A stretch of 64,000 nucleotides of DNA. Source: an uncultured Rikenellaceae bacterium. Its GTDB lineage: Bacteria > Bacteroidota > Bacteroidia > Bacteroidales > Rikenellaceae. Positions within the stretch are counted from its first letter, which is position 1, and each line of letters begins with the position of its first letter. The position numbers and the translations under genes are program-made. The notes under the pieces are model-generated. The model did no database searches and had not been told where the DNA came from. It worked only from the letters and a program-made list of their open reading frames with translations. Of this stretch, positions 40,468 to 49,425 are shown piece after piece. The stretch covers positions 62,001 through 126,000 of the forward strand of contig CAMLTW010000005.1 in the NCBI GenBank assembly GCA_946486375.1, in the 5' to 3' direction.

Positions 40468-41650
40468 GTACGGGACGACGTTTTAACAGGGTCATCAGGC
40501 TCCAGCCGATCACGCTTGCCGCCATGCCGCAGACAACGGCCAGGCAACAACTTCCTATGAGGTACTGCACCAGGCTGTCGGCCACGCGCTGAAACGATAT
40601 GTCTGCGAGGCCCAATGTACCGGCATGTCCGAGCATCTGCCCGCCGGTCCAGTAACTGGCGTAAAGAATCAGCGGGATCATGGGCGGAATGCTGATGTTC
40701 GAAAAAACCACGGCGATGAACTTGTTCAGACCGATGAAGTGGGCCGTTACCCCTGCAAAAATCATTTGATAGCCCCAAAGAGGAATGATCCCGCAGAAGA
40801 CGCCCCAGCCCATCGCCGCAGCGAGCCGGACGTTGCTCTCGCCCGAATGGGTGATGTGACAACGGACGAAACGGCGGATGTTTTCGCGCGTGAGCGAACG
40901 GAAAAAACGCCACGGGTAGTAGAGCAGCAGCGCTTCGAGCACGAGCACGGTGTTGAGAATACTGATGCGCATGAAGTCCCGCAGGGGGCGAAAATGCGAA
41001 ATCCGCTCCCCTTCGGGTGCATAATAGACCCGTACGGGGACATTTTCCACCTCGATACCGCGCCACACCGCACGTACGATGATCTCGACCTCGAATTCAT
41101 AGCGACGGCAAAGCGACCGCATGCGACCGAGCCTATCCAGCGGATAGAGGCGAAAACCCGATTGCGTGTCGGCCAGCGTGCGACCCGTTTCGACCCTGAA
41201 CCAGAAGTTGGAGAAACGGTTGGCGAAGCTGTTCCTGCCCGGCATATTTTCGGCTGCAAGGTTGCGTGCGCCGATCAACAGGGCGTCGGGCTGTCGTTCG
41301 ATACGGTCGATGAAGCACGGAATATCGTCCGGATAGTGCTGTCCGTCGGAGTCGATCGTCAGAGCATAGCGGAAGCCCGCTTCGGCAACCGCACGAAGCC
41401 CGGTGCGCAAGGCATAACCCTTACCACGATTGCGGGCATAAGCGATCGTATGAATCCCCCCGACAGCAGCCAACACCTCCGCCGTTTTGTCCGTCGAACC
41501 GTCGTTAACCACGAAAATATCGGAGCAATAGCGCCGCACGCCGGCTATCACGTCACCGAGCGTCCCCGCGTTGTTGTAAGTGGGAATGATGACCGCACAG
41601 GAGAGCCTGCGCAACCGTTCGGGCCAAGAGATCGGTGCGACACTATTCAT
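40460..41650 (-). CDS. Glycosyltransferase 2 fused to a DUF2062 membrane domain
   Basis: A 396-residue protein. The N-terminal half is a GT2 (dolichol-phosphate-mannose-synthase-like) domain: CAVIIPTYNNAGTLGDVI, FVVNDGSTDKTAEVL, the DSDGQHYP metal-binding block, and DTQSGFRLYP. The C-terminal half (about 255-390) is DUF2062, with helices around WGVFCGIIPLWGYQMIFA and FSNISIPPMIPLILYASY. GT2-DUF2062 fusions are regular members of aryl-polyene loci. It would add a sugar to a lipid at the cytosolic membrane face. Eight-base overlap with the following gene and eight with the preceding dehydratase indicate one transcript. Confidence 0.9.
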   Translation of the reverse strand: MNSVAPISWPERLRRLSCAVIIPTYNNAGTLGDVIAGVRRYCSDIFVVNDGSTDKTAEVLAAVGGIHTIAYARNRGKGYALRTGLRAVAEAGFRYALTIDSDGQHYPDDIPCFIDRIERQPDALLIGARNLAAENMPGRNSFANRFSNFWFRVETGRTLADTQSGFRLYPLDRLGRMRSLCRRYEFEVEIIVRAVWRGIEVENVPVRVYYAPEGERISHFRPLRDFMRISILNTVLVLEALLLYYPWRFFRSLTRENIRRFVRCHITHSGESNVRLAAAMGWGVFCGIIPLWGYQMIFAGVTAHFIGLNKFIAVVFSNISIPPMIPLILYASYWTGGQMLGHAGTLGLADISFQRVADSLVQYLIGSCCLAVVCGMAASVIGWSLMTLLKRRPVHE

Positions 41651-42002
41651 GCTGCGACGTATAGGTAGCTTTGAGTTTCAAAACGATCCGCTCGCCGTCC
41701 ACCGCCGAGGCATGGACTGTACCCTCGGATGCAGAGATCCGCAGTTCGAGCGAATCGGTCGTCCGCGGATCGACCGGAGCGGTGAATTTACATTCGCGGA
41801 TACGATCGAATCTGATAGGGCGACCTTCCAGCAGGGAAATTCCATCGCGCAACATCGTAAGCGTGCAGACACCCGGCAGTATGGGCCGTGTGGGAAAGTG
41901 TCCTGCAAATATCGGATACGAGGTATCGAGACGGGCTGCGAAGCGGATCTCGTCGTCAGCACTGTCGATTGGAATCAGGGTGTACAGTCGGTTGCGTAAC
42001 AT
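41643..42002 (-). CDS. ApeI-like hot-dog 3-hydroxyacyl-ACP dehydratase
   Basis: A 119-residue single hot-dog domain with the FabA/FabZ-type active-site stretch FAGHFPTRPILPGVC. ApeI proteins dehydrate the growing hydroxyacyl-ACP during polyene elongation. Its downstream end overlaps the GT2 gene. A second dehydratase-type gene lies at 47651-48079, as usual in aryl-polyene clusters. Confidence 0.85.
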   Translation of the reverse strand: MLRNRLYTLIPIDSADDEIRFAARLDTSYPIFAGHFPTRPILPGVCTLTMLRDGISLLEGRPIRFDRIRECKFTAPVDPRTTDSLELRISASEGTVHASAVDGERIVLKLKATYTSQHE

Positions 42003-42032
42003 TTTATTCCGTGTAATGAAGGTATCGTCGAA

Positions 42033-42629
42033 TTATTCGTTGAGCCGCTTGTTGCGGAATCGGTAATGTGTGAAGTCGCCCGAAGGCTGCTCGAGCCGCA
42101 ACTCATCGAGGGTCATGTCGCTACGGTCGAACAGCAGGACGATGCGGCTCACGTAACGCTGCGCGGCACGTGCCAAGGGAACGAGTTTCAGCCGGTAACC
42201 CCGATCGGTCAGTTCGATTTCCATGCGGCCCGAGGCGCGGAGCCGATCGAGATTACCCGTCAGACAAGCGTCGAGGATGGTCTGCAACTGGCGCAGCATC
42301 GGGTTGGAATTCATGCGAGCGACGGTCTCAACGCCTTGTGTGCGCATGACGAACCGTTCCCCGTCCATCATGATTCGATCGCCCGAGGCGAAATCGAGTA
42401 CCATGTGCGCAAGACGTCGATAGTCGAAACGTCCCTCGCGTACGATGTCATCGGTCAACACCTGCATATGACGCGTTTCGGTAAAGTCGCAAGCGATGCG
42501 CTCGACCTCACGGCTCCCGGCGGCGAGATCCGCCGCGAAACGTTCTTCGGGAGTTTGCGCGAAGACGACCGAGCAGAGGCAGGTCGCCAGCAATGTCATC
42601 CATTCAATCTTCATAAGCATCGATGTCAA
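42033..42629 (-). CDS. LolA-like outer-membrane lipoprotein/lipid carrier
   Basis: About 198 residues (or 193 from the ATG at 42614) with an export signal (WMTLLATCLCSVVFAQ) and a LolA-type fold: VERIACDFTETRHMQVL, GRFDYRRLAHMVLDFASGD, and a C-terminal LDELRLEQPSGDFTHYRF. LolA-like proteins in polyene loci are thought to carry the lipid across the periplasm. The start overlaps the polysaccharide deacetylase gene, so the exact ATG is unsure. Confidence 0.85.
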   Translation of the reverse strand: MTSMLMKIEWMTLLATCLCSVVFAQTPEERFAADLAAGSREVERIACDFTETRHMQVLTDDIVREGRFDYRRLAHMVLDFASGDRIMMDGERFVMRTQGVETVARMNSNPMLRQLQTILDACLTGNLDRLRASGRMEIELTDRGYRLKLVPLARAAQRYVSRIVLLFDRSDMTLDELRLEQPSGDFTHYRFRNKRLNE

Positions 42630-43311
42630 ACATCCGTTCGACGGTATTTACGGAATAGCCGCGCTTGCCCAGCGCTTCGAGCAGTCGCTCCGTGAGCCAG
42701 GCGCTTCGAGGACAGCGGTCGTGCAACAGGATGACAGCCCCGGGATGGAGTTTACCCAGCACACGAGCCAGCACCGTTTCGCGCGGAGTGCGGGTCACGG
42801 TGTCCAAAGAGCGGATACTCCACCCTACGGTCGCCAGTCCCGCACGGCGGACGCTGCGGCCGATCGCGGGATTCGTCACCCCGAACGGCGGACGAAAGAA
42901 CCGCGGACGACGCCCCGTAATCGCATGCAGCACCTCCCCGGCGGAACGTATCTCCCCGGCAATGCGGCGACTGCCATAGAGCGGAAAAAATCCTTTGTGG
43001 GTATGTGTATGATTACCGACGACATGTCCCTCGGCAACGATGCGACGCACCAGCTCAGGATAAGCGGCGGCCTTTTCGCCCACGAGGAAGAACGTCGCCC
43101 GAACGCCGTAGCGTGCCAGCACATCGAGTACCTCCGGCGTCCGCACGGGATCGGGGCCGTCATCGAAAGTGAGAGCCACGCTCCGTTCGTTCCGCCCGCC
43201 ACGACACAGTGCATGCAGATAGAGGTCCGAACGGATCGAAGCCGAACCCCATGCGAGCACGGCAATGACAACGAGGCCGACAGCAAGAAATATGAGAGTG
43301 CTCACGGACAT
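42604..43311 (-). CDS. Membrane-anchored polysaccharide deacetylase (NodB type)
   Basis: A 235-residue protein: one N-terminal helix (LIFLAVGLVVIAVLAWGSA) and a NodB domain. Motif 1 is VALTFDDGPDPVRTP (metal-binding Asp), motif 2 is GNHTHTH, motif 3 is FFRPPFGVTN, and the C-terminal His lies in AVILLHDRC. All catalytic elements are present, so it should be an active metal-dependent deacetylase on the outer face of the inner membrane. In context it may deacetylate the sugar added by the GT2. It overlaps the Cys-less ketosynthase partner gene by ten bases. Confidence 0.9.
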   Translation of the reverse strand: MSVSTLIFLAVGLVVIAVLAWGSASIRSDLYLHALCRGGRNERSVALTFDDGPDPVRTPEVLDVLARYGVRATFFLVGEKAAAYPELVRRIVAEGHVVGNHTHTHKGFFPLYGSRRIAGEIRSAGEVLHAITGRRPRFFRPPFGVTNPAIGRSVRRAGLATVGWSIRSLDTVTRTPRETVLARVLGKLHPGAVILLHDRCPRSAWLTERLLEALGKRGYSVNTVERMFDIDAYED

Positions 43312-44093
43312 GCGACGACGATTATGGAAGGTCGGTTATCCAAATAACTGTTGCATACGGCCACGCGACGTACCGAACCGCCGAGGGCCTCGATACCATG
43401 CACGAGCGTACGTGCCGAGGCCGTGGGATAACATCCGGTAAGGGCATAGTCGTCGCACAGCACCCGATCGGCGACATAGCGGACAGCGATCTGCTCCTTG
43501 TCAAGCGGTTCATCGGGAAAGTCGATCGCCGTAAGGCAAGCTCTGCTTTCGGAGGAGGGGACACGGGAGAGAAGCAGGAACGTGGCGCCTTCGCCGTCTT
43601 CACGGCCGCGCCAAAGCCCCATACGCTCCATGACGCGGTGCTGTGAAGGAGTGCGCTCGTCGGCAGCCCCCACGAGAACACGACGTGCCGAACCTTCAGC
43701 CAACAGCATGGAGGCTTCCAGCAGGGCGGATTCGAAACTGCGGCCCCGGTGAGTGAATGTAGTGTTGCTACCACGGCAGCCACACAGGAACGCCACTTGC
43801 GCACCGATGGTATTGAACGTCGACTGGATGAAAGGGGTCGGAGTCAGCAACTCTTCATCCCGTTCGAGCAGGTTGCGCAGGAACTTTTCGCTGTCGGCCA
43901 GACAACCGAAACCCGTGGCGGTGACGATGGCGTCGATCCTTTCGCCTTGCAGACACTCCAGCGCGGTCAACACGCCCATTTTGACCACACGGCTCATGCG
44001 GCGCCGAAGCATGGGATCGGGAACGAGCTTCTTCGGATCGGCGGTCAGCGCGTCATGTGTGGCGAAGCGTTCTATGTAACAGCAAGTTTTCAT
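43302..44093 (-). CDS. Cys-less ketosynthase-like chain-length-factor partner (ApeC-like)
   Basis: About 263 residues, matching the beta-ketoacyl-synthase N-terminal-like family used as a chain-length factor. The thiolase-type core is visible (DAIVTATGFGCLADSEKFL, FNTIGAQVAFLCGCRGSN, RRVLVGAADE), but the place of the catalytic Cys reads TTFTHRGRSF, with no Cys nucleophile, and the distal His residues of a full ketosynthase are missing. The ATG at 44093 overlaps the stop of the upstream ketosynthase by four bases, as expected for KS-alpha/CLF pairs. Confidence 0.87.
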   Translation of the reverse strand: MKTCCYIERFATHDALTADPKKLVPDPMLRRRMSRVVKMGVLTALECLQGERIDAIVTATGFGCLADSEKFLRNLLERDEELLTPTPFIQSTFNTIGAQVAFLCGCRGSNTTFTHRGRSFESALLEASMLLAEGSARRVLVGAADERTPSQHRVMERMGLWRGREDGEGATFLLLSRVPSSESRACLTAIDFPDEPLDKEQIAVRYVADRVLCDDYALTGCYPTASARTLVHGIEALGGSVRRVAVCNSYLDNRPSIIVVACP

Positions 44094-45262
44094 TCGGCAC
44101 GTGTAAATAAGAGCGAAGCGCAGTTGCCGCCGAATCCGAACGAATTCGAAAGGACGTTGCACAACGGCTGACGTCGATATCTTGTAACGGGACACAACTT
44201 CGTCCGGGAATCGGGTTTTGCGAAACGCAGATTGGGATAAATCTCACCGTGGCGAAGCATCAGGGCGGCAAAGACCGCCTCGACGGCACCCGCTGCCGCG
44301 AGCGTATGCCCCGTTATGGCCTTCGTCGAGGAGAAGAGCGGCATCCGCTCACCGAACAGGCGGCGAAGGGCGATTCCTTCCGCCAGATCGTTGTTCGGCG
44401 TACCCGTACCGTGAGCATTCACGTAATCGACCTCTTCAGGCATGACACCGGCCCGTTCGAGCGCCCACCGCATGGCCAGATAGTCCCCTTCGCCTTCGGG
44501 AGACGAGGCCGTCTGGTGATACGCATCGTTGGCATTGGCGAAACCCGCCAAACAGCAGTAAGGCATTTTTGTCGCTTCGTCGGCCCGTTCGAGCACCAAA
44601 TAGGCAGCACCCTCTCCCAGGTTGAGCCCGGCGCGCAAAGCATCGAACGGCCTGCAAGGCGCGGGATCGAGGATCTGAAGCGAACGGAAGCCGTTGAGCG
44701 TAAAGCGGCATAGCGCATCGGCGCCTCCGGCGATCACTCGGTCGGCGATACCGTGACGCAACAGTCGCACGGCCGTCATCAGCGCATTGGCCGCTGAGGA
44801 ACAGGCTGTACTGAGCGTAGTCGTAAAGCCGTCGACGCCACAATAGCGGGCGATGGCAAGCGTGCTGTCGGCACAATCGTGATGGGCAGCCAACCGCAGC
44901 CGTCCGCGCCGATCGTCGGCACCGAACTCCTCGAAGAAGCATTCGGTCAGATCCATGCCCCCGACCGAGGTGGCCGAAACCAGCGCCGTGTTCGACCGGG
45001 ATCCGCCCGCATCGGCCAGCGCCTCGGCGGCAGCCGTCATGCCCAGCAGTGCCGTGCGCGAATTTGTACCGGTGACACCGAGCGCCTCGCTCAACTCCGC
45101 ATTACTCCGTGCCACTTCGCCCACGGGCAACCGATGGCGCGTAGCGAGATGCGACGGTTCGGGGACGATGCCGCTACGTCCTGCACGCAACGATTCGAGG
45201 GTCTGAGCGATCCCCATACCTGCGGCCGAGATGATACCGATGCCTACGACTGCGATACGCAT
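44090..45262 (-). CDS. Beta-ketoacyl-ACP synthase (KS-alpha) paired with the chain-length factor
   Basis: A 390-residue FabF-type ketosynthase with an intact triad: Cys154 in TLSTACSSAANAL, His284 in VNAHGTGTPNNDL and His319 in TKAITGHTLAAAGA. It condenses malonyl-ACP onto the growing chain. The gene sits five bases after an ACP gene and overlaps the Cys-less partner downstream, suggesting a KS-CLF heterodimer that sets polyene length. Confidence 0.93.
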   Translation of the reverse strand: MRIAVVGIGIISAAGMGIAQTLESLRAGRSGIVPEPSHLATRHRLPVGEVARSNAELSEALGVTGTNSRTALLGMTAAAEALADAGGSRSNTALVSATSVGGMDLTECFFEEFGADDRRGRLRLAAHHDCADSTLAIARYCGVDGFTTTLSTACSSAANALMTAVRLLRHGIADRVIAGGADALCRFTLNGFRSLQILDPAPCRPFDALRAGLNLGEGAAYLVLERADEATKMPYCCLAGFANANDAYHQTASSPEGEGDYLAMRWALERAGVMPEEVDYVNAHGTGTPNNDLAEGIALRRLFGERMPLFSSTKAITGHTLAAAGAVEAVFAALMLRHGEIYPNLRFAKPDSRTKLCPVTRYRRQPLCNVLSNSFGFGGNCASLLFTRAE

Positions 45263-45267
45263 ACCCG

Positions 45268-45525
45268 CTATTTTTGCCGATTGGCGACGATATACTCTGC
45301 CAACGATTTTACCGAATAGAAATGGGGTTTCGCCTCGGCCGTGTTCTCCAGCCGAATGCCGTAGTTTTTTTCGAGGATGAGGATGATCTCCAAAGCATCA
45401 ATCGAATCGAGTCCCAATCCGTCACCGAAAAGCGGTGCTTCGGCATCGATTTCCTCAGGAGAAATTTCCTCGAGGTTCAGCGCTTCGACGATCTGTTCTT
45501 TGAGTTCTCGGATAATCTGTTCCAT
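45268..45525 (-). CDS. Acyl carrier protein 2
   Basis: An 85-residue ACP with the phosphopantetheine site DGLGLDSIDALEIIL (Ser41). Between the fused ketosynthase and the KS-alpha gene, six and five bases away. It probably holds the growing polyene. Confidence 0.92.
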   Translation of the reverse strand: MEQIIRELKEQIVEALNLEEISPEEIDAEAPLFGDGLGLDSIDALEIILILEKNYGIRLENTAEAKPHFYSVKSLAEYIVANRQK

Positions 45526-45531
45526 AATTCG

Positions 45532-47229
45532 CTATGATTTTTCCAAAAGGGTGAATCGTACGTCATGACGCCCCGCGAAATATTCGCAGCGGCCGCAGAT
45601 CACGGCGCGCGCCGTTCCGCGAGCGATCAGGCGGCGGGCATAGCCTTCCGCCGTGTCCAGGGCGTCGTCGATGAAGAAGGCATTCTCGCCCTGAATGCGG
45701 TGGCGGATACAAATTTCTCCGGCCACTACGTTCGGAAGCGTATAGACGAAAATAGCCGGAGAGGTTCCCTCGGCGTGATGCTCGTTGACGATCCGCTGGT
45801 GTGCAAGGTCGGTATCGAGCGACGAAGAACGGTTTTCGAGCACGACGGCGATCTCCGCAGGGCGGTAACGTTCCGTCAGGTTCTGCCCGCGCAACAAGTA
45901 TTCGGCAGCGAGATATCCCGCTTTCGAAAGGTCATCCATCTTGTAGAACTTCATGTTGGGGGCCTCGAGTGCCTTGTAGAGCGTCCGGATATGTTCGGCG
46001 AACGGTTTGTCGCTTTGCGGCAACTGATAGCATGCGACTTCGCGCGCTTCGTATTCCGTTTCCGATGCCTGTTCGGTCGGAACATGCGGTTCGAGTCCCA
46101 GGACGATGGCGGCATTGCAACCGCCGAAACCCGAAGCGGTCTTCAATGCATGGCGCATCGTAAGCGGACGGTGTGCGGCTGCGACGCCGAGCGGGCAAGG
46201 AGTTCCTGCCCGGGAGAATCCCGCCGTACCGAAGCAGAGGCCCCGACGCAGTTCCTCGGCCGCGAGAATGCTCTCGACCACACCCGACGCGCCCAGCGTA
46301 TGGCCGATGTAACCTTTCAGGCTGTTCATCGGAAGCTCGCTCAGGCCGGACCGTGCCAATGCCTTGCTCTCCATGGCATCGTTATAGGCCGTTCCGGTGC
46401 CGTGGGCATTGGCGAAGCTGAGCATTTCACGGGGAATACGTGCCTCGGTCAATGCCTGTTCGATGGCATAATGCAGCCCGTCTCCCGTACGCGAAGGCCC
46501 CGAAATATGGTTGGCATCGTTCGTGACGGCTCCGCCCTCTAATACGACAGCGGGCCGTTTGGCCTTCGACGGATCGGCCGTGAGCAACAGCGCTCCCACC
46601 GCTTCGCCCAGCGAAAGACCATGTTCCGGCGCGGCATCATAGGGCCGGCAAGGCCCAGGACTTACCGATTTGAACGAGAGAAAACCTTCGGCGACGAACT
46701 CCGTGAGCAGATCGCCGCCCACCACCAGCACATGGCGGCAATCGCCGTTACGGATCATGCGGCGTGCAACGATCAGTGCCGCAACCCCCGAAATGCAGGC
46801 ATTGCAGATTACCGTAGGACGCCGACGAATGCCCAACCGTCGAGCGACACGCTCCGCCAGTGTATAGAGGTAAGCCTCGGCAGGCACATCGACGGCTGTA
46901 CGCAACAGTTCGACATTGCCTTTGGTGGTCGAAACGATCAGAGCGCACTCCTCCGCGGCAAGCTCCGTTCCTGTCTCGGCAGCGGCGGCTTCGGCGCAGC
47001 GGATCATGGCGCTCTCGAGAAGCGTATACCCTTCAATAGCCAACGAACGCATAAGCGCGGGATCGATACGTCCGGCGGCTGCGAGCCCGGACGATACCGC
47101 ATCCGGCCGCAGGCCGCAGCAACCCGCTTCAATGGCACGATAATTCGCCTCCGTACCGTACCCCAAAGCCGTAAGCAGCGCATCGCCGCCCAAATAAGTT
47201 CTTATCGGACGTTCCATCGTTGCTGCCAT
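45532..47229 (-). CDS. Beta-ketoacyl synthase fused to a Cys-less ketosynthase-like module
   Basis: A 565-residue protein. Residues 1 to about 385 are a complete ketosynthase: Cys145 in VICNACISGVAAL, His276 in ANAHGTGTAYND and His310 in GYIGHTLGASG. Residues about 425-565 resemble the N-terminal half of a second ketosynthase (FYKMDDLSKAGYLAAEYLL, ENRSSSLDTDLAHQ, FVYTLPNVVAGEICIRH), but where a nucleophile Cys should be there is none. This module occurs elsewhere as a stand-alone short 3-oxoacyl-ACP-synthase-like protein in such loci. The start at 47229 overlaps the thioesterase by 28 bases; ATG 47217 is an alternative. Confidence 0.87.
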   Translation of the reverse strand: MAATMERPIRTYLGGDALLTALGYGTEANYRAIEAGCCGLRPDAVSSGLAAAGRIDPALMRSLAIEGYTLLESAMIRCAEAAAAETGTELAAEECALIVSTTKGNVELLRTAVDVPAEAYLYTLAERVARRLGIRRRPTVICNACISGVAALIVARRMIRNGDCRHVLVVGGDLLTEFVAEGFLSFKSVSPGPCRPYDAAPEHGLSLGEAVGALLLTADPSKAKRPAVVLEGGAVTNDANHISGPSRTGDGLHYAIEQALTEARIPREMLSFANAHGTGTAYNDAMESKALARSGLSELPMNSLKGYIGHTLGASGVVESILAAEELRRGLCFGTAGFSRAGTPCPLGVAAAHRPLTMRHALKTASGFGGCNAAIVLGLEPHVPTEQASETEYEAREVACYQLPQSDKPFAEHIRTLYKALEAPNMKFYKMDDLSKAGYLAAEYLLRGQNLTERYRPAEIAVVLENRSSSLDTDLAHQRIVNEHHAEGTSPAIFVYTLPNVVAGEICIRHRIQGENAFFIDDALDTAEGYARRLIARGTARAVICGRCEYFAGRHDVRFTLLEKS

Positions 47230-47654
47230 TTTCTAAAGAATTCGGGGATCGTCAACTCCAGCTGTCCGGCTTCATTGACGAAGACCTGCGTCGATGTCCC
47301 CGTGGCGACCACGGCGTTATCCGCAGCACGGCGTACAGTGTATTCGAAACAAATTTTCGCCGCCTCGGTGGGGATATAACGCGTTTCGACGATAGCCCGG
47401 TCGGCGATGCGAAGCGGCAGCTTGTAATCGACATGCAGTTCGACGATGGGAGTCGTGTAACCGCTGGCATAGATCTCCGGATAGGAGAATCCGGCATAAT
47501 GTTCGCCGAATGCTTCGCGCCCATCCTCGAAGTAACGGACATACTCACCGTGCCAAACCACGCGCATGGAGTCTACCTCGCTGAAGCGGACCCGTAGCGG
47601 AACGGTGTGACTCAGGATCGATCCGGCGACCCGTATGTTGTGTTTGCGTCTCAT
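47202..47654 (-). CDS. 4HBT hot-dog acyl thioesterase
   Basis: About 150 residues of the 4-hydroxybenzoyl-CoA thioesterase family: PLRVRFSEVDSMRVVWHGEY contains the catalytic Asp region, followed by VRYFEDGREAFGEHY. It could release or edit acyl chains from ACP. The ATG at 47654 makes a four-base overlap with the dehydratase stop; the longer upstream frame is Arg-rich noise from the other gene. Confidence 0.9.
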   Translation of the reverse strand: MRRKHNIRVAGSILSHTVPLRVRFSEVDSMRVVWHGEYVRYFEDGREAFGEHYAGFSYPEIYASGYTTPIVELHVDYKLPLRIADRAIVETRYIPTEAAKICFEYTVRRAADNAVVATGTSTQVFVNEAGQLELTIPEFFRKWQQRWNVR

Positions 47655-48079
47655 ACCTGAAGAAAGATTTTCAGCCGCCCTTCGGCTATGGGTTCGCCAT
47701 CGACCTCGACGGTCAGCTCGGCCAGCGACACGGGCCCTACCTGCTGAACGATGCGCAACGCGGTATGCAGGCACGAACCGACCGGCGGAAGCCGGTGGGC
47801 TATGAAATGCGATACGGCACCGATGAAGCCCACGGGAACGTCACCCCCCGCTTCGCGGCAATTCCACCCGACGCGAGCCGCAGCGGACTGGGCCATGTGT
47901 TCGATCACGCCGCATTCGGTCAGGCAACCGGCCTCGACGAAGGGATTTTCAGACCTTACGGTCAGCCGCGTATGCGAAACCTCCGTTGCGTCGATACCTT
48001 CGAATGTGTCGACAAGCACCATAGGGGCGCGTTGAGGAATCAGTTCCTCGATTTTCAAGGTTTGCGCAGATATTCCCAT
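47651..48079 (-). CDS. ApeP-like hot-dog dehydratase
   Basis: A 142-residue FabZ-like protein with IPQRAPMVLVDTFEGID and the acidic residue of GVIEHMAQSAAARVG. ApeP-type proteins act with ApeI in aryl-polyene synthesis. Its start overlaps the radical SAM gene by 25 bases. Confidence 0.85.
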   Translation of the reverse strand: MGISAQTLKIEELIPQRAPMVLVDTFEGIDATEVSHTRLTVRSENPFVEAGCLTECGVIEHMAQSAAARVGWNCREAGGDVPVGFIGAVSHFIAHRLPPVGSCLHTALRIVQQVGPVSLAELTVEVDGEPIAEGRLKIFLQV

Positions 48080-49425
48080 AACGGTCCTTTTTTATTGCGT
48101 TCGATTCTCAATTTGTACATCAGCGCATCATTCCCGTCATCCGGGAAAACCCACGCTTTGCCCGTAGCCATGGCCAACGAGCGGGTCCTCTCCAGATCGA
48201 AATCGGGACAGAGCCAATAGCGCGGCTCGACGAGCGGATCGTCCGCGGTTACGACACCCCTATCCACGGCCAAAGCGTGAAGTGCCGTATGCGGGTAGAT
48301 ACGCATACCGACATAGGGGAAGAAAACGCTGTGACGGATGTGTCGTGCGTGGGCGATGCTCCGTTCGACGCTTGCCATCGTTTCGCCCAAGCCGCCGAAG
48401 ATGAGGAAATGGGCGTAGTAGACATTTGCGGCCAAAGCCAGTTCCGACGAATGCACAACCTCATCGAACGTGAATCGCTTGCCGTAAGCCGCAAGCACCT
48501 CGTCGTCGAACGATTCCGTGCCGAATTCGATGTGTGTAAGACCCGAACGGCGATAGAGTTCCAGCTCCTCACGCGTCAGATTCGAGGGCGAAAAGTAGGC
48601 CCCCCAACGCACACGGGCGTCGCGACGGATCAGCTCCTCGGCCAGACGGGCATTGAACTCCGGACATATGTTGAAGACAGAGTCGGTGAAAAAGAAGTAG
48701 TCGATCCCTTTTTCGCATTTTAACCGGACGATGTCGTCGACAATCCGCTCGGGGTCGAGCGTGCGTATCGTGCGACCGTCGATGACCGGATAGGAGCAAT
48801 AAATGCAATGGTAAGGACAGCCGCGCTTGGTTTGGATGTTGAGCATTCCGCTTTCGCGCCAGTAGTAATCCACCCATTCCTTTTCGAATTCCGCCTCGAT
48901 CGAACGGAGGTAGCAGCGATGCGCCGGAGGATAGGGTTTCGTTTCGCGGCCCCGGACGAACAGGCCATCGATGTCGACCGGATCGCGACCGGCGTCGAGC
49001 GTTTCGATGAGCAAGGCCAAACTCTCTTCTCCTTCCCCCGCCAAGCCGTAGTCGGCCCCGGTGATCTCCATGAAGTGTTGCGGAAAGATCGAGAAACCCG
49101 AACCGCCGATCAGAAGCGGAGCGGTCGTAACGCGCCGCACGGTCCGAGCAATCGCGCGGTAGCCGTCCAAAAAGTTCCCTTCACGAAGCGAGTTGGCCCC
49201 GTCGACATTGCGGAACGAAAGTCCTACATAGCGGGGCTGCAACTGGCGAACGACCTCCTCCAGCCGGTCATCGGTGCAAAGATTGCAGTCGAAGAGCACC
49301 ACTTCATAATCGGGCAGACGACGTCGGAGATAACCTTTCAGGTAGGAAATCCCCAACGGATAGACCGGGTAAGGCTCTCGGTAACGGTTAGCCGAAACCA
49401 GAAGTATACGAGGTACAGAGGTCAT
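48055..49425 (-). CDS. B12-binding radical SAM protein of the lipid (ladderane-associated) type
   Basis: A 456-residue protein. Residues 1 to about 150 form a cobalamin-binding-like Rossmann domain (RILLVSANRYREPYPVYPLG, LLIGGSGFSIFPQHFMEITG). The radical SAM core follows with Cys203, Cys207 and Cys210 in RGCPYHCIYCSYP, then YFFFTDSVFNICPEF and THIEFGTESFDDEVL. It matches my memory of a family named lipid-biosynthesis B12-binding/radical SAM protein, first noted next to ladderane lipid genes. Radical C-C bond, methyl or ring chemistry on the polyene is possible. ATG overlaps the acyltransferase stop by four bases. Confidence 0.87.
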   Translation of the reverse strand: MTSVPRILLVSANRYREPYPVYPLGISYLKGYLRRRLPDYEVVLFDCNLCTDDRLEEVVRQLQPRYVGLSFRNVDGANSLREGNFLDGYRAIARTVRRVTTAPLLIGGSGFSIFPQHFMEITGADYGLAGEGEESLALLIETLDAGRDPVDIDGLFVRGRETKPYPPAHRCYLRSIEAEFEKEWVDYYWRESGMLNIQTKRGCPYHCIYCSYPVIDGRTIRTLDPERIVDDIVRLKCEKGIDYFFFTDSVFNICPEFNARLAEELIRRDARVRWGAYFSPSNLTREELELYRRSGLTHIEFGTESFDDEVLAAYGKRFTFDEVVHSSELALAANVYYAHFLIFGGLGETMASVERSIAHARHIRHSVFFPYVGMRIYPHTALHALAVDRGVVTADDPLVEPRYWLCPDFDLERTRSLAMATGKAWVFPDDGNDALMYKLRIERNKKGPLWEYLRKP

